From Sphingobacterium spiritivorum (GTDB taxonomy: Bacteria; Bacteroidota; Bacteroidia; Sphingobacteriales; Sphingobacteriaceae), in the NCBI RefSeq assembly GCF_016724845.1, contig NZ_CP068082.1, forward strand, positions 1,612,001-1,676,000: 64,000 nucleotides of DNA. The letters are read 5' to 3'. The translations under genes were made by a program, and so were the position numbers. Positions 53,864 to 62,340 of this stretch are shown piece by piece. Each line of letters begins with the position of its first letter. Position 1 is the stretch's first letter. The notes under the pieces are model-generated. The model was not told where the DNA came from. It made no database searches and was given only the letters and a program-made list of their open reading frames with translations.

Positions 53864-54667
53864 ATGAAACCAATCCATATATTAACCATTAGTTGCCTGC
53901 TTTTATTTTCAGGCATGCAGGCACATGCACAGGAAGCAGATTCCACAAAGACAGAAGAGGCACGCCCGTCAGCTAAAACACACAAGCATTCGTATACCTT
54001 AGGAAAAGGTGATAAAGAATCGCATATTGTATATCCCAGAACTTTTTACGGTATTACATTCGCACGTGTAGACTGGGGATTTTCCAGAATGATAGACAAT
54101 GGCAGTTTTACGCTATCGGATGACAACCAGTTCCTGAACTATAAAAAAGGAAAGACAACTAATTTCGGATTTGATGTTGCCCAGTTCGGTGTGCGGATGA
54201 ATGATAATTTCAGAATGTATATTTCTACAGGTTTTGAGTGGAATTACACACGACTCAAAGAAAACGTGATATTGAAAAAAAATACGACTCCTCTGGATTA
54301 TGAAATACTGGATAGAAATGAGGTGAATATTGAAAAAAACAGACTAACATCTACTTATCTCCGTATTCCATTGACATTTGAGCTGAGAAGTAGAAAAATG
54401 GCTAACGGGGACAGACTTAAATTAGCATTTGGACCTATAGGAGGAGTATTATTGAAAGGATCTCAACGCCTGAAAAGTGAAGAAAACGGAAAACAAAAAT
54501 TCCGTGATGATTACAATCTTCAATCCTTTCAGTATGGTGCTTTCGTAAGAGCCGGATTCCGGGACGTAGGCTTTTTCACTAAGTATTATTTCAATGATGT
54601 CTTTGAAAACAGTCCGAATCAGAAAGGTCTTAATAACTTCACATTTGGCTTAACCTTGTTCCTATAA
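53864..54667 (+). CDS. Outer-membrane beta-barrel (porin-family) protein
   Basis: A signal peptide (PIHILTISCLLLFSGMQAHA) is followed by about 245 residues of alternating strands (FYGITFARVDWGFSRM, FGFDVAQFGVRMND, FRMYISTGFEWNYT) ending in aromatic NNFTFGLTLFL, as in the OMP_b-brl_2 barrels of Bacteroidota. It is the third gene after the sigma factor and its partner, 18 bases on, and is probably the main target or sensed component of that system. Confidence 0.85.
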   Translation: MKPIHILTISCLLLFSGMQAHAQEADSTKTEEARPSAKTHKHSYTLGKGDKESHIVYPRTFYGITFARVDWGFSRMIDNGSFTLSDDNQFLNYKKGKTTNFGFDVAQFGVRMNDNFRMYISTGFEWNYTRLKENVILKKNTTPLDYEILDRNEVNIEKNRLTSTYLRIPLTFELRSRKMANGDRLKLAFGPIGGVLLKGSQRLKSEENGKQKFRDDYNLQSFQYGAFVRAGFRDVGFFTKYYFNDVFENSPNQKGLNNFTFGLTLFL

Positions 54668-54690
54668 TTGATTACCCCATAAATAAAACG

Positions 54691-54734
54691 TAATTTTGTG
54701 TCGAATTTTAAATTAAAATTCGACACTTTTATTT
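54691..54734 (+). promoter_or_regulatory. Overlapping promoter -7 box and terminator-like hairpin
   Basis: TTG (54668-54670) and TAATTTTG (54691-54698) are 20 bases apart, a good -33/-7 pair for the ABC gene. GTGTCGAATTTTAA (54698-54711) pairs with TTAAAATTCGACAC (54713-54726), followed by TTTTATTTT. So a strong hairpin with a T-rich tail begins at the last base of the -7 box. It can end the porin transcript, and also sits at the 5' end of the next. Confidence 0.6.
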
Positions 54735-54735
54735 T

Positions 54736-55776
54736 ATGCAAGAGCTTTCATCCTGTCAATTTATTCCCTCAGACGTACAACAGCCCGGACTACCTTTGGT
54801 ATATGGGGAAAATGTGTCCTGTGTTTTCGAGAACAAAGAAAAGATAATTGCTGTAGATCACGTCAACTTCAGTGTTAATGAAGGTGCGATCACTTCCATT
54901 ATCGGGGAGTCGGGAAGCGGAAAAAGTACATTGCTTAAGCTGATCTACGGGCTACTGGAACCGCAGTCCGGATCTATACGTTACCGGGGATGGCTTGTAC
55001 CCACACGAAAGGACAAATTAATACCGGGGCATCCGGCTATGAAATTGGTCTCGCAGGGTTTCGATGATCTTAATCTGTATGCTAAAGTATGGGATAATGT
55101 TGCTTCGCAACTTTCCAACACCAATCTTCAACGCAAGCAGGATAAAACACAGCAAGTGCTCGAAAAACTGAACATTGCACATCTTGCGAATCAGCGGGTA
55201 GCGGATCTTAGCGGTGGTGAAAAGCAAAGAGTAGCTATTTCGAGAGCCCTGATCAATGAACCGGAGGTGCTGTTAATGGATGAACCGTTCAATCAGGTAG
55301 ATGCCGCTTTCAGAGATAATCTGCAGCAGGATATCAGGCAGATTGTAAAAGAGACAGGCCTTACCGTTATCCTGATTTCCCATGACCCTGCAGAAGTACT
55401 TTCGCTATCAGACAGACTGATGGTGATGAAAAAGGGTAAAATTGTTGATCAGGGAAGCCCTGAAGAATTATATTATAATCCCACACATTCGTATACAGCA
55501 CAATTGCTGGCTAAGAGTAATCTTCTGTCTCCGGAACAGGCGAATGCAATAGGTATTCAGACGACACAGCAAATTGCCATCCATCAGGAATGGATCAAAG
55601 TCAAAAGCAATACTTCCGGTTTGCTGAAGGTTAAAGATATTCGCTTCAGAGGATTCTATAATGAACTCACTGTGGGCAATGAGCACGTATCTCTCCACCT
55701 GATTGATTATCCTATTTCCTCTATCGAAAAAGGAGCAGCGGTTGATATCTCCATTGACAAGTATATCAGCTTCTGA
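54736..55776 (+). CDS. ABC transporter ATPase (FbpC/PotA/ModC-like)
   Basis: The 346-residue protein has Walker A GESGSGKST, signature LSGGEKQRVAISRAL and Walker B LLMDEPFNQVD, then the H-loop SHDP. Residues after about 245 form a C-terminal TOBE-like domain (IRFRGFYNELTVGNEHVSLH), as in spermidine, iron or molybdate importers. No permease or binding protein is next to it, so its partners are encoded elsewhere. Its final 46 bases lie in the 48-bp direct repeat at the left edge of the inserted segment; the end of the gene is intact. Confidence 0.9.
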   Translation: MQELSSCQFIPSDVQQPGLPLVYGENVSCVFENKEKIIAVDHVNFSVNEGAITSIIGESGSGKSTLLKLIYGLLEPQSGSIRYRGWLVPTRKDKLIPGHPAMKLVSQGFDDLNLYAKVWDNVASQLSNTNLQRKQDKTQQVLEKLNIAHLANQRVADLSGGEKQRVAISRALINEPEVLLMDEPFNQVDAAFRDNLQQDIRQIVKETGLTVILISHDPAEVLSLSDRLMVMKKGKIVDQGSPEELYYNPTHSYTAQLLAKSNLLSPEQANAIGIQTTQQIAIHQEWIKVKSNTSGLLKVKDIRFRGFYNELTVGNEHVSLHLIDYPISSIEKGAAVDISIDKYISF

Positions 55777-55778
55777 TT
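55731..55778 (+). repeat. 48-bp direct repeat, left copy (inside the ABC gene end)
   Basis: This copy and the one at 57545-57592 match at 47 of 48 bases (the single difference is G55738 against T57552). The left copy encodes the last residues of the ABC ATPase and its stop. Similarity continues loosely beyond the end (TTATTTTGTTAATTC against TTATTTGGCTAATTC), as for the arms of an attachment site. Confidence 0.9.
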
Positions 55779-56158
55779 ATTTTGTTAATTCGAAAATAGT
55801 TTCATTGGCAAGTTTCTTCATGATTTCTGGTAATAACTATAAGAATGAATTTTACAGCATCTTTGTGAATTGCAGTTTCCCCTTTGTAACTATCTTTGAT
55901 TGCATCGGATAATTTTTTACCGTTCAAGTTTGAAAAGGCAAATCTCAATAATGCGTTGAATCGCTTGCGGGTTTATTAGCGTTTTTGCGAAAATCCAACC
56001 ACGACTTTGAAGCCTTCTACGAAAGAAACTGTATCAAAAGTCTATTTTACCAACTTGGTACCAAATAAAATTTTGAAGCTTTATTAGCCTACATGAAAAG
56101 AGAAAAAATTTAATTCTGATTTCAATCGTAATTTTCATTTATGATAAAGCCTCACTTT
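55777..56158. other. Non-coding or decayed sequence inside the insertion
   Basis: Only short interrupted reading frames are seen. One minus-strand stretch of about 59 residues without a start (RFNALLRFAFSNLNGKKLSD is part of it) and another of about 35 could be remains of a gene, but I recognise neither. Composition is AT-rich relative to the neighbouring genes. Confidence 0.4.
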
Positions 56159-56386
56159 CTACTGCTGATAATTATTTTTTTTATTTACACCTGATAGAAA
56201 ATAAGAAATAATATAAACTATTGGACCTAATATCGGGGCAATAAAAACAAAAAACATCCATAAAATCCTTGTGGCACCTTTTTCGTTATTTATGATGAGA
56301 TAAAGAGCACTAATAAGAGTTGCTACAAATATTACGATTAATATCGTTGATTCTATAAAACCAATATTAATAAATAGAGTATTCAT
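56159..56386 (-). CDS. Small PLDc_N-domain membrane protein
   Basis: The 75-residue protein has two hydrophobic segments: one about 14-33 (STILIVIFVATLISALYLII) and a second about 42-65 with ILWMFFVFIAPILGPIVYII. The second fits the phospholipase-D-nuclease N-terminal (PLDc_N) pattern W-x4-I-P-x3-GP-x-Y. Proteins with only this domain are common immunity- or toxin-related or unknown membrane proteins. It lies 13 bases after the lipoprotein gene on the same strand, so they may be an operon. Here Ala replaces the usual Val before Pro. Confidence 0.75.
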   Translation of the reverse strand: MNTLFINIGFIESTILIVIFVATLISALYLIINNEKGATRILWMFFVFIAPILGPIVYIISYFLSGVNKKNNYQQ

Positions 56387-56399
56387 TTTTATATTTATT

Positions 56400-57163
56400 T
56401 TAGCAAGTTTTACAATAGAACGTTTGTGTGGCTACACATATGTATTTGTCAGTATAACAAGATACCTCTATAGGTGTTACAACAACACATCCTTCATAAA
56501 ACCTAGTTTCACGTAATTCAGTTTTGAGAGATAATTCCGCAGATGAGGCGCTAAAACCGAATTTTATGGCATGGTTCATTCCACATCCTCGAGTAATGAA
56601 CGGAATTCCAGCTTTTTTAAGGGTAGATTTTGATGTAATATTTTGAACTTCTTTATCAAATTGATTTAAAAATACTGAGTATGTTTTCTTTTCAATATTT
56701 TTCGAATTTTCCGATATTTCATTATAAAATAGAATCAGAGCTGCCGTTTTAGTGTCTATAAGTTTATCATCGTTACCATCTTTCATGAAACCACTATAGA
56801 GAGGTGTGCTCAAAAACAAATCACCATCAACTCGAAAAATTGAATAGTCATTATCTAAGATCAATTTACCATTACTTAATTCAATAGCAAAGTTTGAAAA
56901 ATCCACTTTATTTCCATTTAACATTGAAGTGTGTGCAATTTTTGTGGTATATATAATTTTATTATCATATAATTCGGCATCAATCTGATATATACCTGCT
57001 TTTAAAGATTCTTGTAGCAGTGATATTTTGCTTCCAGACTTAAAAGAAATTTCGTTTGCAACTATATCTACAGAATTGTCTACATCCTTTTGGCAAGCCA
57101 TAAAAAATAAACAAACTGCGACAAATTGAAGAGTTGTTTTTAATAAAAAATAGTCTTTTTCAT
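56400..57163 (-). pseudogene. Lipoprotein gene with apparent one-base frameshift in its signal peptide
   Basis: A 233-residue frame (MACQKDVDNS..., ATG at 57101) is open to 56400. Directly upstream an ATG at 57161-57163 starts MKKTIFY and stops. If the T6 run (57145-57150 on the plus strand as A6) had seven bases, the two would join as MKKTIFLLKTTLQFVAVCLF followed by FMAC, a perfect lipoprotein signal with Cys at the start of the mature chain. So the gene looks disrupted by a one-base loss, or uses slippage, or the sequence has an error. The mature part (about 230 residues, Cys-rich at the end: CVVVTPIEVSCYTDKYIC) is not known to me. Confidence 0.7.
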
Positions 57164-57544
57164 AATTTAAAATCTATTAAGTTTATATAATTGGTTAAAT
57201 ATAAATATTTTTTTAAAAAGAATTAAATAATTTTAAATAAAATTAAACAAAATTAGTTATTCGATTTTTTTTACTAGAACACATTCCTATAACATAGCGT
57301 GCCTACACTGTACCCCTTTGCATTCACTCAATCAATAGCCTTTTTGGTACCGTATACAAACTCTGGAAATAGCCTTTTCTTCCACATTGTAAAAAGTCAT
57401 TGAGAAGTAGTCTTTAAGTCCTTTCATTGCATATTTTTTTCTCATATAACTACAATTAAAATAGGTGTTTTATTTTTCCAGAAGCATTAGAGTAGAGCTC
57501 TTTGTTGCCTAAAAATTAATAATTTTTTTCTCCTCATAGGATTT
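57164..57544. other. AT-rich region of the insertion without a recognisable gene
   Basis: The only frame with a start is about 37 residues on the minus strand (MRKKYAMKGLKDYFSMTFYN at its start), too short to judge. GGTACC occurs here (near 57347) and on the left side (near 56057) in similar T-rich settings, perhaps traces of internal ends. Confidence 0.4.
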
Positions 57545-57592
57545 AGGAGCATCGGTTGATATCTCCATTGACAAGTATATCAGCTTCTGATT
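57545..57592 (+). repeat. 48-bp direct repeat, right copy
   Basis: It matches 55731-55778 at 47 of 48 bases. Here it lies directly before the stop of the thioredoxin gene, the arrangement expected of the junction before the insertion. Confidence 0.9.
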
Positions 57593-58093
57593 TTATTTGG
57601 CTAATTCAGATTCCAGGACAGTCAGCAGATGTCTAAACTCATCTTCGGTATAGCCGATTGACTGATACACTACTTCTCCTTTTTTATTCAGGATAACATT
57701 ACGCGGAATCCCTGTATCTGCATATTTGGAAAATATTTCTCTTTTCAGATCCGGAAAAACAGGAAACGTATATTGCTGTTTGCTCATAAAAGGGTTTATC
57801 TTATCCCAACCTTCTTCTCTGGCAAATACCAATAAGGAAAAATCCGCCCGGGATTTGTACTTAGCCCATATTTCGTTTTCGACTCTGGGCAATTCCTGTC
57901 TGCAAGGTGGGCACCAGGTAGCAAAAAAATTGATCAGAACAACTTTGCCTTTGAGCATACTTATGTCTTTCCGTTCTTCCTTTTTATCCTTCCATTCAAA
58001 AACGGGAGTTTGCTCTCCAATCTTTACTTTCCATTCCTGTCCGAATACAGGGACAGATATTGTCAATATCAATAATAGGACAAGTTGTTTCAT
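57593..58093 (-). CDS. TlpA/ResA-like thioredoxin-family protein
   Basis: A signal peptide (MKQLVLLLILTISVPVFGQ) precedes a thioredoxin fold: GKVVLINFFATWCPPCRQEL with Cys61 and Cys64, then a cis-Pro region GIPRNVILNKKGEVVYQSIG. It would reduce disulfides in the periplasm, for example during cytochrome or envelope-protein maturation. The active-site Cys pair is complete. It follows the esterase gene on the same strand with only one base between, so they are an operon. Confidence 0.93.
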   Translation of the reverse strand: MKQLVLLLILTISVPVFGQEWKVKIGEQTPVFEWKDKKEERKDISMLKGKVVLINFFATWCPPCRQELPRVENEIWAKYKSRADFSLLVFAREEGWDKINPFMSKQQYTFPVFPDLKREIFSKYADTGIPRNVILNKKGEVVYQSIGYTEDEFRHLLTVLESELAK

Positions 58094-58094
58094 G

Positions 58095-58961
58095 TTATTT
58101 TAATTTTTCCAGCCAGGTCAGACAAGGTGCCAACCACTTTACTTCACTTGTTTTGTTGTTCAGTCCGAATCCATGTCCACCATTTTCATAGGTAAACACT
58201 TCATTGGGAATCTTATATTTTTGTAATGCCCGCTGATAACGGTACATATTTTCAACTGGCACAGCTTTATCATCTTTTGCACTCATCAGAAAGGCTGGAG
58301 CTGTATTTTTATCAACCTGAAGTTCATTTGAAAATAAAATCTCATCTTCTTTCCCAGGATTTGGCCCAAGCAGATTTTTGCGGGAACCGGCATGTGTAAT
58401 AGTGGTATCCATAGAGATCACAGGGTAACACAGAATCGAAAAATCCGGTCTGAGATCGGTATTCAGGTCATTGGCAATATATGCTTTTCTGTAATGCGTG
58501 GATAATGTAGAAGCTAAATGACCTCCTGCAGAAAAACCCATTACACCGAGTTTGCGAATGTCAACTCCCAATACTTGTTGGTTCTCCCGGATCAGCTGCA
58601 TAGCGCGCTGTGCATCCTGCAGGGGCCCGATCTTCTTATCTTTCATAATCTGATCGCTGGGTAACCGATATTTTAACACAAAAGCTGTATAGCCGTTTTT
58701 ATTTAATTCACGAGCCACATCATGCCCCTCATGCCCGATCGCTACATGGGCATATCCTCCTCCGGGTATAACTAATATTCCTACATGTTTATCTGCCACA
58801 GTAGGCTTATAGATAAATAATTCAGGAATATTTTTTTGATACTCTTCACTATTTTCTCCTTTACTGTTTGGAATTCCTTCCGGATAAAGGGGAATCTTTT
58901 CCTGGGCTACAGCACGCAAAGCAATCATCAATACAAGATTTATTACAATTAAGATTTTCAT
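58095..58961 (-). CDS. Secreted alpha/beta hydrolase (esterase/acyl-hydrolase type)
   Basis: The ATG at 58961 gives MKILIVINLVLMIALRAVAQ, a good signal peptide, and avoids overlap with the previous gene; an in-frame TTG at 58982 would overlap it. Of about 288 residues, visible motifs are PGGGYAHVA (67-75, in place of HGGG), GFSAGGHLA with Ser144, SAKDDKAVPVENM (acid) and NGGHGFGL (His). Its family is the BD-FAE-like esterases that often act on acetylated polysaccharides. Substrate is not known. Confidence 0.85.
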   Translation of the reverse strand: MKILIVINLVLMIALRAVAQEKIPLYPEGIPNSKGENSEEYQKNIPELFIYKPTVADKHVGILVIPGGGYAHVAIGHEGHDVARELNKNGYTAFVLKYRLPSDQIMKDKKIGPLQDAQRAMQLIRENQQVLGVDIRKLGVMGFSAGGHLASTLSTHYRKAYIANDLNTDLRPDFSILCYPVISMDTTITHAGSRKNLLGPNPGKEDEILFSNELQVDKNTAPAFLMSAKDDKAVPVENMYRYQRALQKYKIPNEVFTYENGGHGFGLNNKTSEVKWLAPCLTWLEKLK

Positions 58962-58965
58962 AGAC

Positions 58966-60177
58966 TTACAGATTGGAAACAATAATAAGATCCAGATCTT
59001 TGGCAGGAAGATTAAATTTATTGGCCATATCCTTATTGGTCAGGTTGCCCTGATACAGATATATGGCACTGCGTATTCCCTGATTGGCCCAGATCATTTT
59101 GTTCATCCCTCCTGCTTCACCAATCTGAAGTAAGATCGGCGAAAAAATATTGGTAAGTGCATACGTAGCTGTACGGGCCACTCTGGAAGCGATATTGGGC
59201 ACGCAATAATGAATCACATCATATTTACGAAAAACAGGTTTATCATGGCTGGTCACTTCTGAAGTTTCAAAACATCCTCCCTGATCGATACTCACATCAA
59301 TCAGTACGGAATTGGGCTTCATTTGCGAAACGGTCTCTTCCGAGATTATACAGGGTGAGCGACCATTTACAGCCCTTAATGCGCCAATAACGACATCACA
59401 GGACCGTACCGCCTTATTCAATACGATGGGCTGGATGACTGAAGTAAATACTCTGCTGCCTACGTTATTCTGCAGTCGTCTGAGACGGTATACAGAACTG
59501 TCAAATACCTTGACCTGCGCCCCAAGCGCAATTGCTGTACGTGCTGCAAATTCACCTACAGTACCTGCTCCGATAATAACCATTTCTGTAGGCGGGACAC
59601 CGGTAACTCCTCCAAGCATAAGTCCCTTTCCGTCAAATACATTACTAAGATACTCTGCGGCTATAAGTACGGCTGTAGCCCCTACAATCTCACTCATTGC
59701 ACGAACCACTGTCAGATGACATCCTTCATCCTGCAGATACTCATAGGATAATGCTGTGACTTTCTTTTTGATCAGGGATTGTAATACAGCCAAATCCATC
59801 ATAGATGGCTGCTGGGAGGAAAACAATACCTGCCCTGTTTTCATCAGACTGACCTCTTCTAAGGTCGGACTGGCAACTTTAATGATCAGATCGGCCTTAT
59901 ACACTTCCTCGCTGCTATACACGATCAATGCCCCCTGCTCACTATAATGCTGGTCTAAAAAATTAGATCCTGCACCGGCATTAGATTCTAAAATGACCTT
60001 ATGTCCGTTCTCAATTAATAACGCAACAGACAGCGGAGTCAAGGCAATCCTGTTCTCCTGAAAGGACACTTCTTTCGGAATGCCGATTGTAAGACTGTTT
60101 TTTGATTTGCCAACAGTCATTAATGCCTCCTGAGGCTGCATCATTGCCTGTTGAGCGATTTTGGAAATACTACCCAT
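58966..60177 (-). CDS. ald: Alanine dehydrogenase
   Basis: The 403-residue protein has IGIPKEVSFQENRIALTPLS and an EYLQDEG-AMSEIVGATAVL region. The nucleotide-binding motif VIIGAGTVGEFAARTAIALG and GGMNKMIWANQGIRSAIYLY follow, as in alanine dehydrogenases and the PntA-like relatives. It would convert alanine to pyruvate and ammonia with NAD. An N-terminal extension of about 28 residues is present. It precedes the esterase by four bases. Confidence 0.9.
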   Translation of the reverse strand: MGSISKIAQQAMMQPQEALMTVGKSKNSLTIGIPKEVSFQENRIALTPLSVALLIENGHKVILESNAGAGSNFLDQHYSEQGALIVYSSEEVYKADLIIKVASPTLEEVSLMKTGQVLFSSQQPSMMDLAVLQSLIKKKVTALSYEYLQDEGCHLTVVRAMSEIVGATAVLIAAEYLSNVFDGKGLMLGGVTGVPPTEMVIIGAGTVGEFAARTAIALGAQVKVFDSSVYRLRRLQNNVGSRVFTSVIQPIVLNKAVRSCDVVIGALRAVNGRSPCIISEETVSQMKPNSVLIDVSIDQGGCFETSEVTSHDKPVFRKYDVIHYCVPNIASRVARTATYALTNIFSPILLQIGEAGGMNKMIWANQGIRSAIYLYQGNLTNKDMANKFNLPAKDLDLIIVSNL

Positions 60178-60300
60178 TTATTCAAAAATTATCTGTCACT
60201 AATTTAGGTATTTATTAAGGTTTATTACAATAAATATGCTCGCTTTTAATAAGATGGTACAATATTAGCATATAAAATGTAATTTGGTTATTAAAAAAAG

Positions 60301-60308
60301 TAGATTTG
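60301..60308 (+). promoter_or_regulatory. -7 box before the nucleotide-sugar gene
   Basis: TAGATTTG fits TAnnTTTG and lies 27 bases before the ATG. A TTTG at 60283-60286 is only 14 bases upstream, too close for the usual -33 spacing. Confidence 0.45.
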
Positions 60309-60335
60309 TATAAATTTTTACCCACCCCCTAACAC

Positions 60336-62252
60336 ATGAAAATTTTAAATTCAGTCAATCAACTGAGCATTGTCCCTCGTTGGATAATTTTTCTTTTTGA
60401 TATTGCCTGTGCTTCATTTGCCTTCTTTTTAGCCTATTCTGTCTTTTATAACTTCTCTTTGGAAGCATTTTACAGACCGGCGCTGGCAATGGAGTTTATG
60501 TATTGCATGTCTATAACGGCTGTTGCTTTTTTGATTTTCAAAACACATACGGGCATTATCCGCTACACAAGTGCTGTAGATTCCATAAGATTCTTATCGA
60601 CAGTATTGTTTATTGTAATCGTACTGTTTGCAATCAAATTATTCCTGATTGCAATGCGTATACCAACGATATTACCGACTAATCTTATTATTCTGTATTC
60701 GTTATTCGCTTTTGTCTGCCTTTTCATCTACAGAACCTCTATAAAAGTATTTTTTCAATACACCAAAGTAGCACAGGACAGTAAAAAGAATACACTGGTA
60801 TTCGGAGCGGGCGATTTGGGTATTGCTGTCAAAAGAACGATGGATCATGATCTGCGAGCTGCAAATACTATTATCGGCTATCTGGACGACAGTGATCAGA
60901 AAATCGGAAAATCAATCGATGGTATCAAAATTTATTCACCTGATGATTTGGACAAGCTGATCCCCAAACTAAATGTGGAAGAGCTTATCATTGCATCTCC
61001 CAATATACCTGCCACTCGCAAGAATGAGATTACAGATATCTGTCTGGAGCATAATGTCAATGTATTAACATTACCTCCTGTACAAAAAATTATTAACGGA
61101 GATCTTAATCCCAATCAGATTCAAAAAATAAAAATAGAAGACCTGCTGGAGCGTGATTCTATCAAGATATCCAACAATAATATTCTGGAGCAATTGAAAG
61201 GTAAACGTGTGCTGGTAACTGGAGCTGCCGGGTCTATAGGAAGCGAAATTTCAAAACAACTGGGAAAATACGATCCGCAAATGATTATCCTTTGCGATCA
61301 GGCCGAATCTCCTCTTCATAATTTGCAACTGGATCTTCAGGATCTCTATAAAAATCAGGTATATCACAGTTTTATAGCGGATGTGAAAAATTATGAACGT
61401 ATGAAGAATCTGTTCGATACGTTCAAGCCACATGTTGTATATCACGCTGCCGCCTACAAGCATGTACCTATGATGGAAAACCATCCTATTGAGGGGGTAC
61501 GAACGAATGTGTTGGGAACATTTAACCTGGCCAATCTTGCCGTAGATTTCGGAGTTGACAAATTCGTATTTGTATCGACTGACAAAGCGGTCAATCCGAC
61601 TAATATCATGGGCGCAACGAAAAGAATCGCTGAAATATATGTACAATCCCTGAATAACCATCTGGAGAGATCAGAAAAGAAACATACCCGCTTTATTACG
61701 ACCAGATTTGGGAATGTATTGGGATCCAATGGTTCCGTTATTCCAAGGTTTAAAGATCAGATCGAAAAAGGGGGACCTGTAACAGTGACCCACCCGGAGA
61801 TTACCCGATACTTTATGACTATTCCGGAAGCCTGTCAGCTGGTTATTGAAGCCGGCAATATGGGTAACGGAGGTGAGATATTTGTATTCGACATGGGAAA
61901 ATCTGTAAAAATTGTCGAATTGGCTGAAAAAATGATCAAATTATCCGGATTTGTACCAAATCAGGACATTGAAATCAAGTTTACAGGCCTGCGTCCGGGT
62001 GAAAAACTCTACGAAGAACTGCTGAATGATCTGGAAAACACAATGGCTACACATCATGAAAAGATTATGATCGCCAAGGTTCGCGAAAATGATTTTGCAT
62101 TTGTACAAAGCGAGTTAGATACTCTTTTCACTATTATTAAGACACAAAACGAGACTAATATTGTCCGACAGATGAAGCAAATTGTACCGGAATTCAAGAG
62201 TCAGAACTCCATTTATGAGGCATTAGACAAAAAGGATATTCAGATTCAATAA
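60336..62252 (+). CDS. Nucleoside-diphosphate-sugar epimerase/dehydratase (CapD/WbpM type)
   Basis: The 638-residue protein begins with four hydrophobic segments (to about 120). A CoA-binding-like Rossmann domain follows (LVFGAGDLGIAVKRTMDHDL, about 150-250), and then the catalytic SDR domain (about 285-590): VTGAAGSIGSEISKQLGKYD, YHAAAYKHVPMMENHPIEG, VSTDKAVNPTNIMGATKR. It would make a deoxy-amino sugar for surface polysaccharides from UDP-GlcNAc. Length is usual for the membrane-anchored form. It probably begins a surface-polysaccharide region, but nothing else of that sort follows here. Confidence 0.94.
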   Translation: MKILNSVNQLSIVPRWIIFLFDIACASFAFFLAYSVFYNFSLEAFYRPALAMEFMYCMSITAVAFLIFKTHTGIIRYTSAVDSIRFLSTVLFIVIVLFAIKLFLIAMRIPTILPTNLIILYSLFAFVCLFIYRTSIKVFFQYTKVAQDSKKNTLVFGAGDLGIAVKRTMDHDLRAANTIIGYLDDSDQKIGKSIDGIKIYSPDDLDKLIPKLNVEELIIASPNIPATRKNEITDICLEHNVNVLTLPPVQKIINGDLNPNQIQKIKIEDLLERDSIKISNNNILEQLKGKRVLVTGAAGSIGSEISKQLGKYDPQMIILCDQAESPLHNLQLDLQDLYKNQVYHSFIADVKNYERMKNLFDTFKPHVVYHAAAYKHVPMMENHPIEGVRTNVLGTFNLANLAVDFGVDKFVFVSTDKAVNPTNIMGATKRIAEIYVQSLNNHLERSEKKHTRFITTRFGNVLGSNGSVIPRFKDQIEKGGPVTVTHPEITRYFMTIPEACQLVIEAGNMGNGGEIFVFDMGKSVKIVELAEKMIKLSGFVPNQDIEIKFTGLRPGEKLYEELLNDLENTMATHHEKIMIAKVRENDFAFVQSELDTLFTIIKTQNETNIVRQMKQIVPEFKSQNSIYEALDKKDIQIQ

Positions 62253-62286
62253 CTTAATCATCCTTAATAATTTAAATCTAAAACAC

Positions 62287-62316
62287 TTGCAAATAATTTT
62301 TAAAAGTGTAATTTTG
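62287..62316 (+). promoter_or_regulatory. -33/-7 promoter of the TPR gene
   Basis: TTG (62287-62289) and TAATTTTG (62309-62316) are 19 bases apart, the best match to the Bacteroidota promoter in the window. The start at 62341 is about 24 bases downstream; an in-frame TTG at 62287 is therefore a promoter element, not the start. Confidence 0.75.
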
Positions 62317-62340
62317 CGTTCCGAATTTTATTTTTTGAAA

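Larger units (their letters stand above)
55779..57592. mobile_element. 1.8-kb insertion bounded by 48-bp direct repeats
   Basis: The segment between the two repeats, with one repeat copy, is about 1.8 kb. Taking it out would rejoin the ABC gene end with the thioredoxin gene exactly as in copy 2, where TTATTTGGCTAATTC is the start of the thioredoxin stop region. It carries a PLDc_N gene, a frameshifted lipoprotein gene and much AT-rich non-coding DNA, but no integrase or transposase that I can see. I infer an element integrated at a gene 3' end, now without its recombinase or moved in trans; an ancient unequal duplication is the alternative. Confidence 0.6.

Noticed and set aside
55777..56158. 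Possible transposase or integrase fragment left of the PLDc_N gene
   Set aside because: I translated both strands; only short interrupted frames appear and none shows a recombinase motif.
62287..62340. Upstream TTG start of the TPR protein
   Set aside because: The TTG is the -33 element of a good promoter and the added residues lie across its -7 box.
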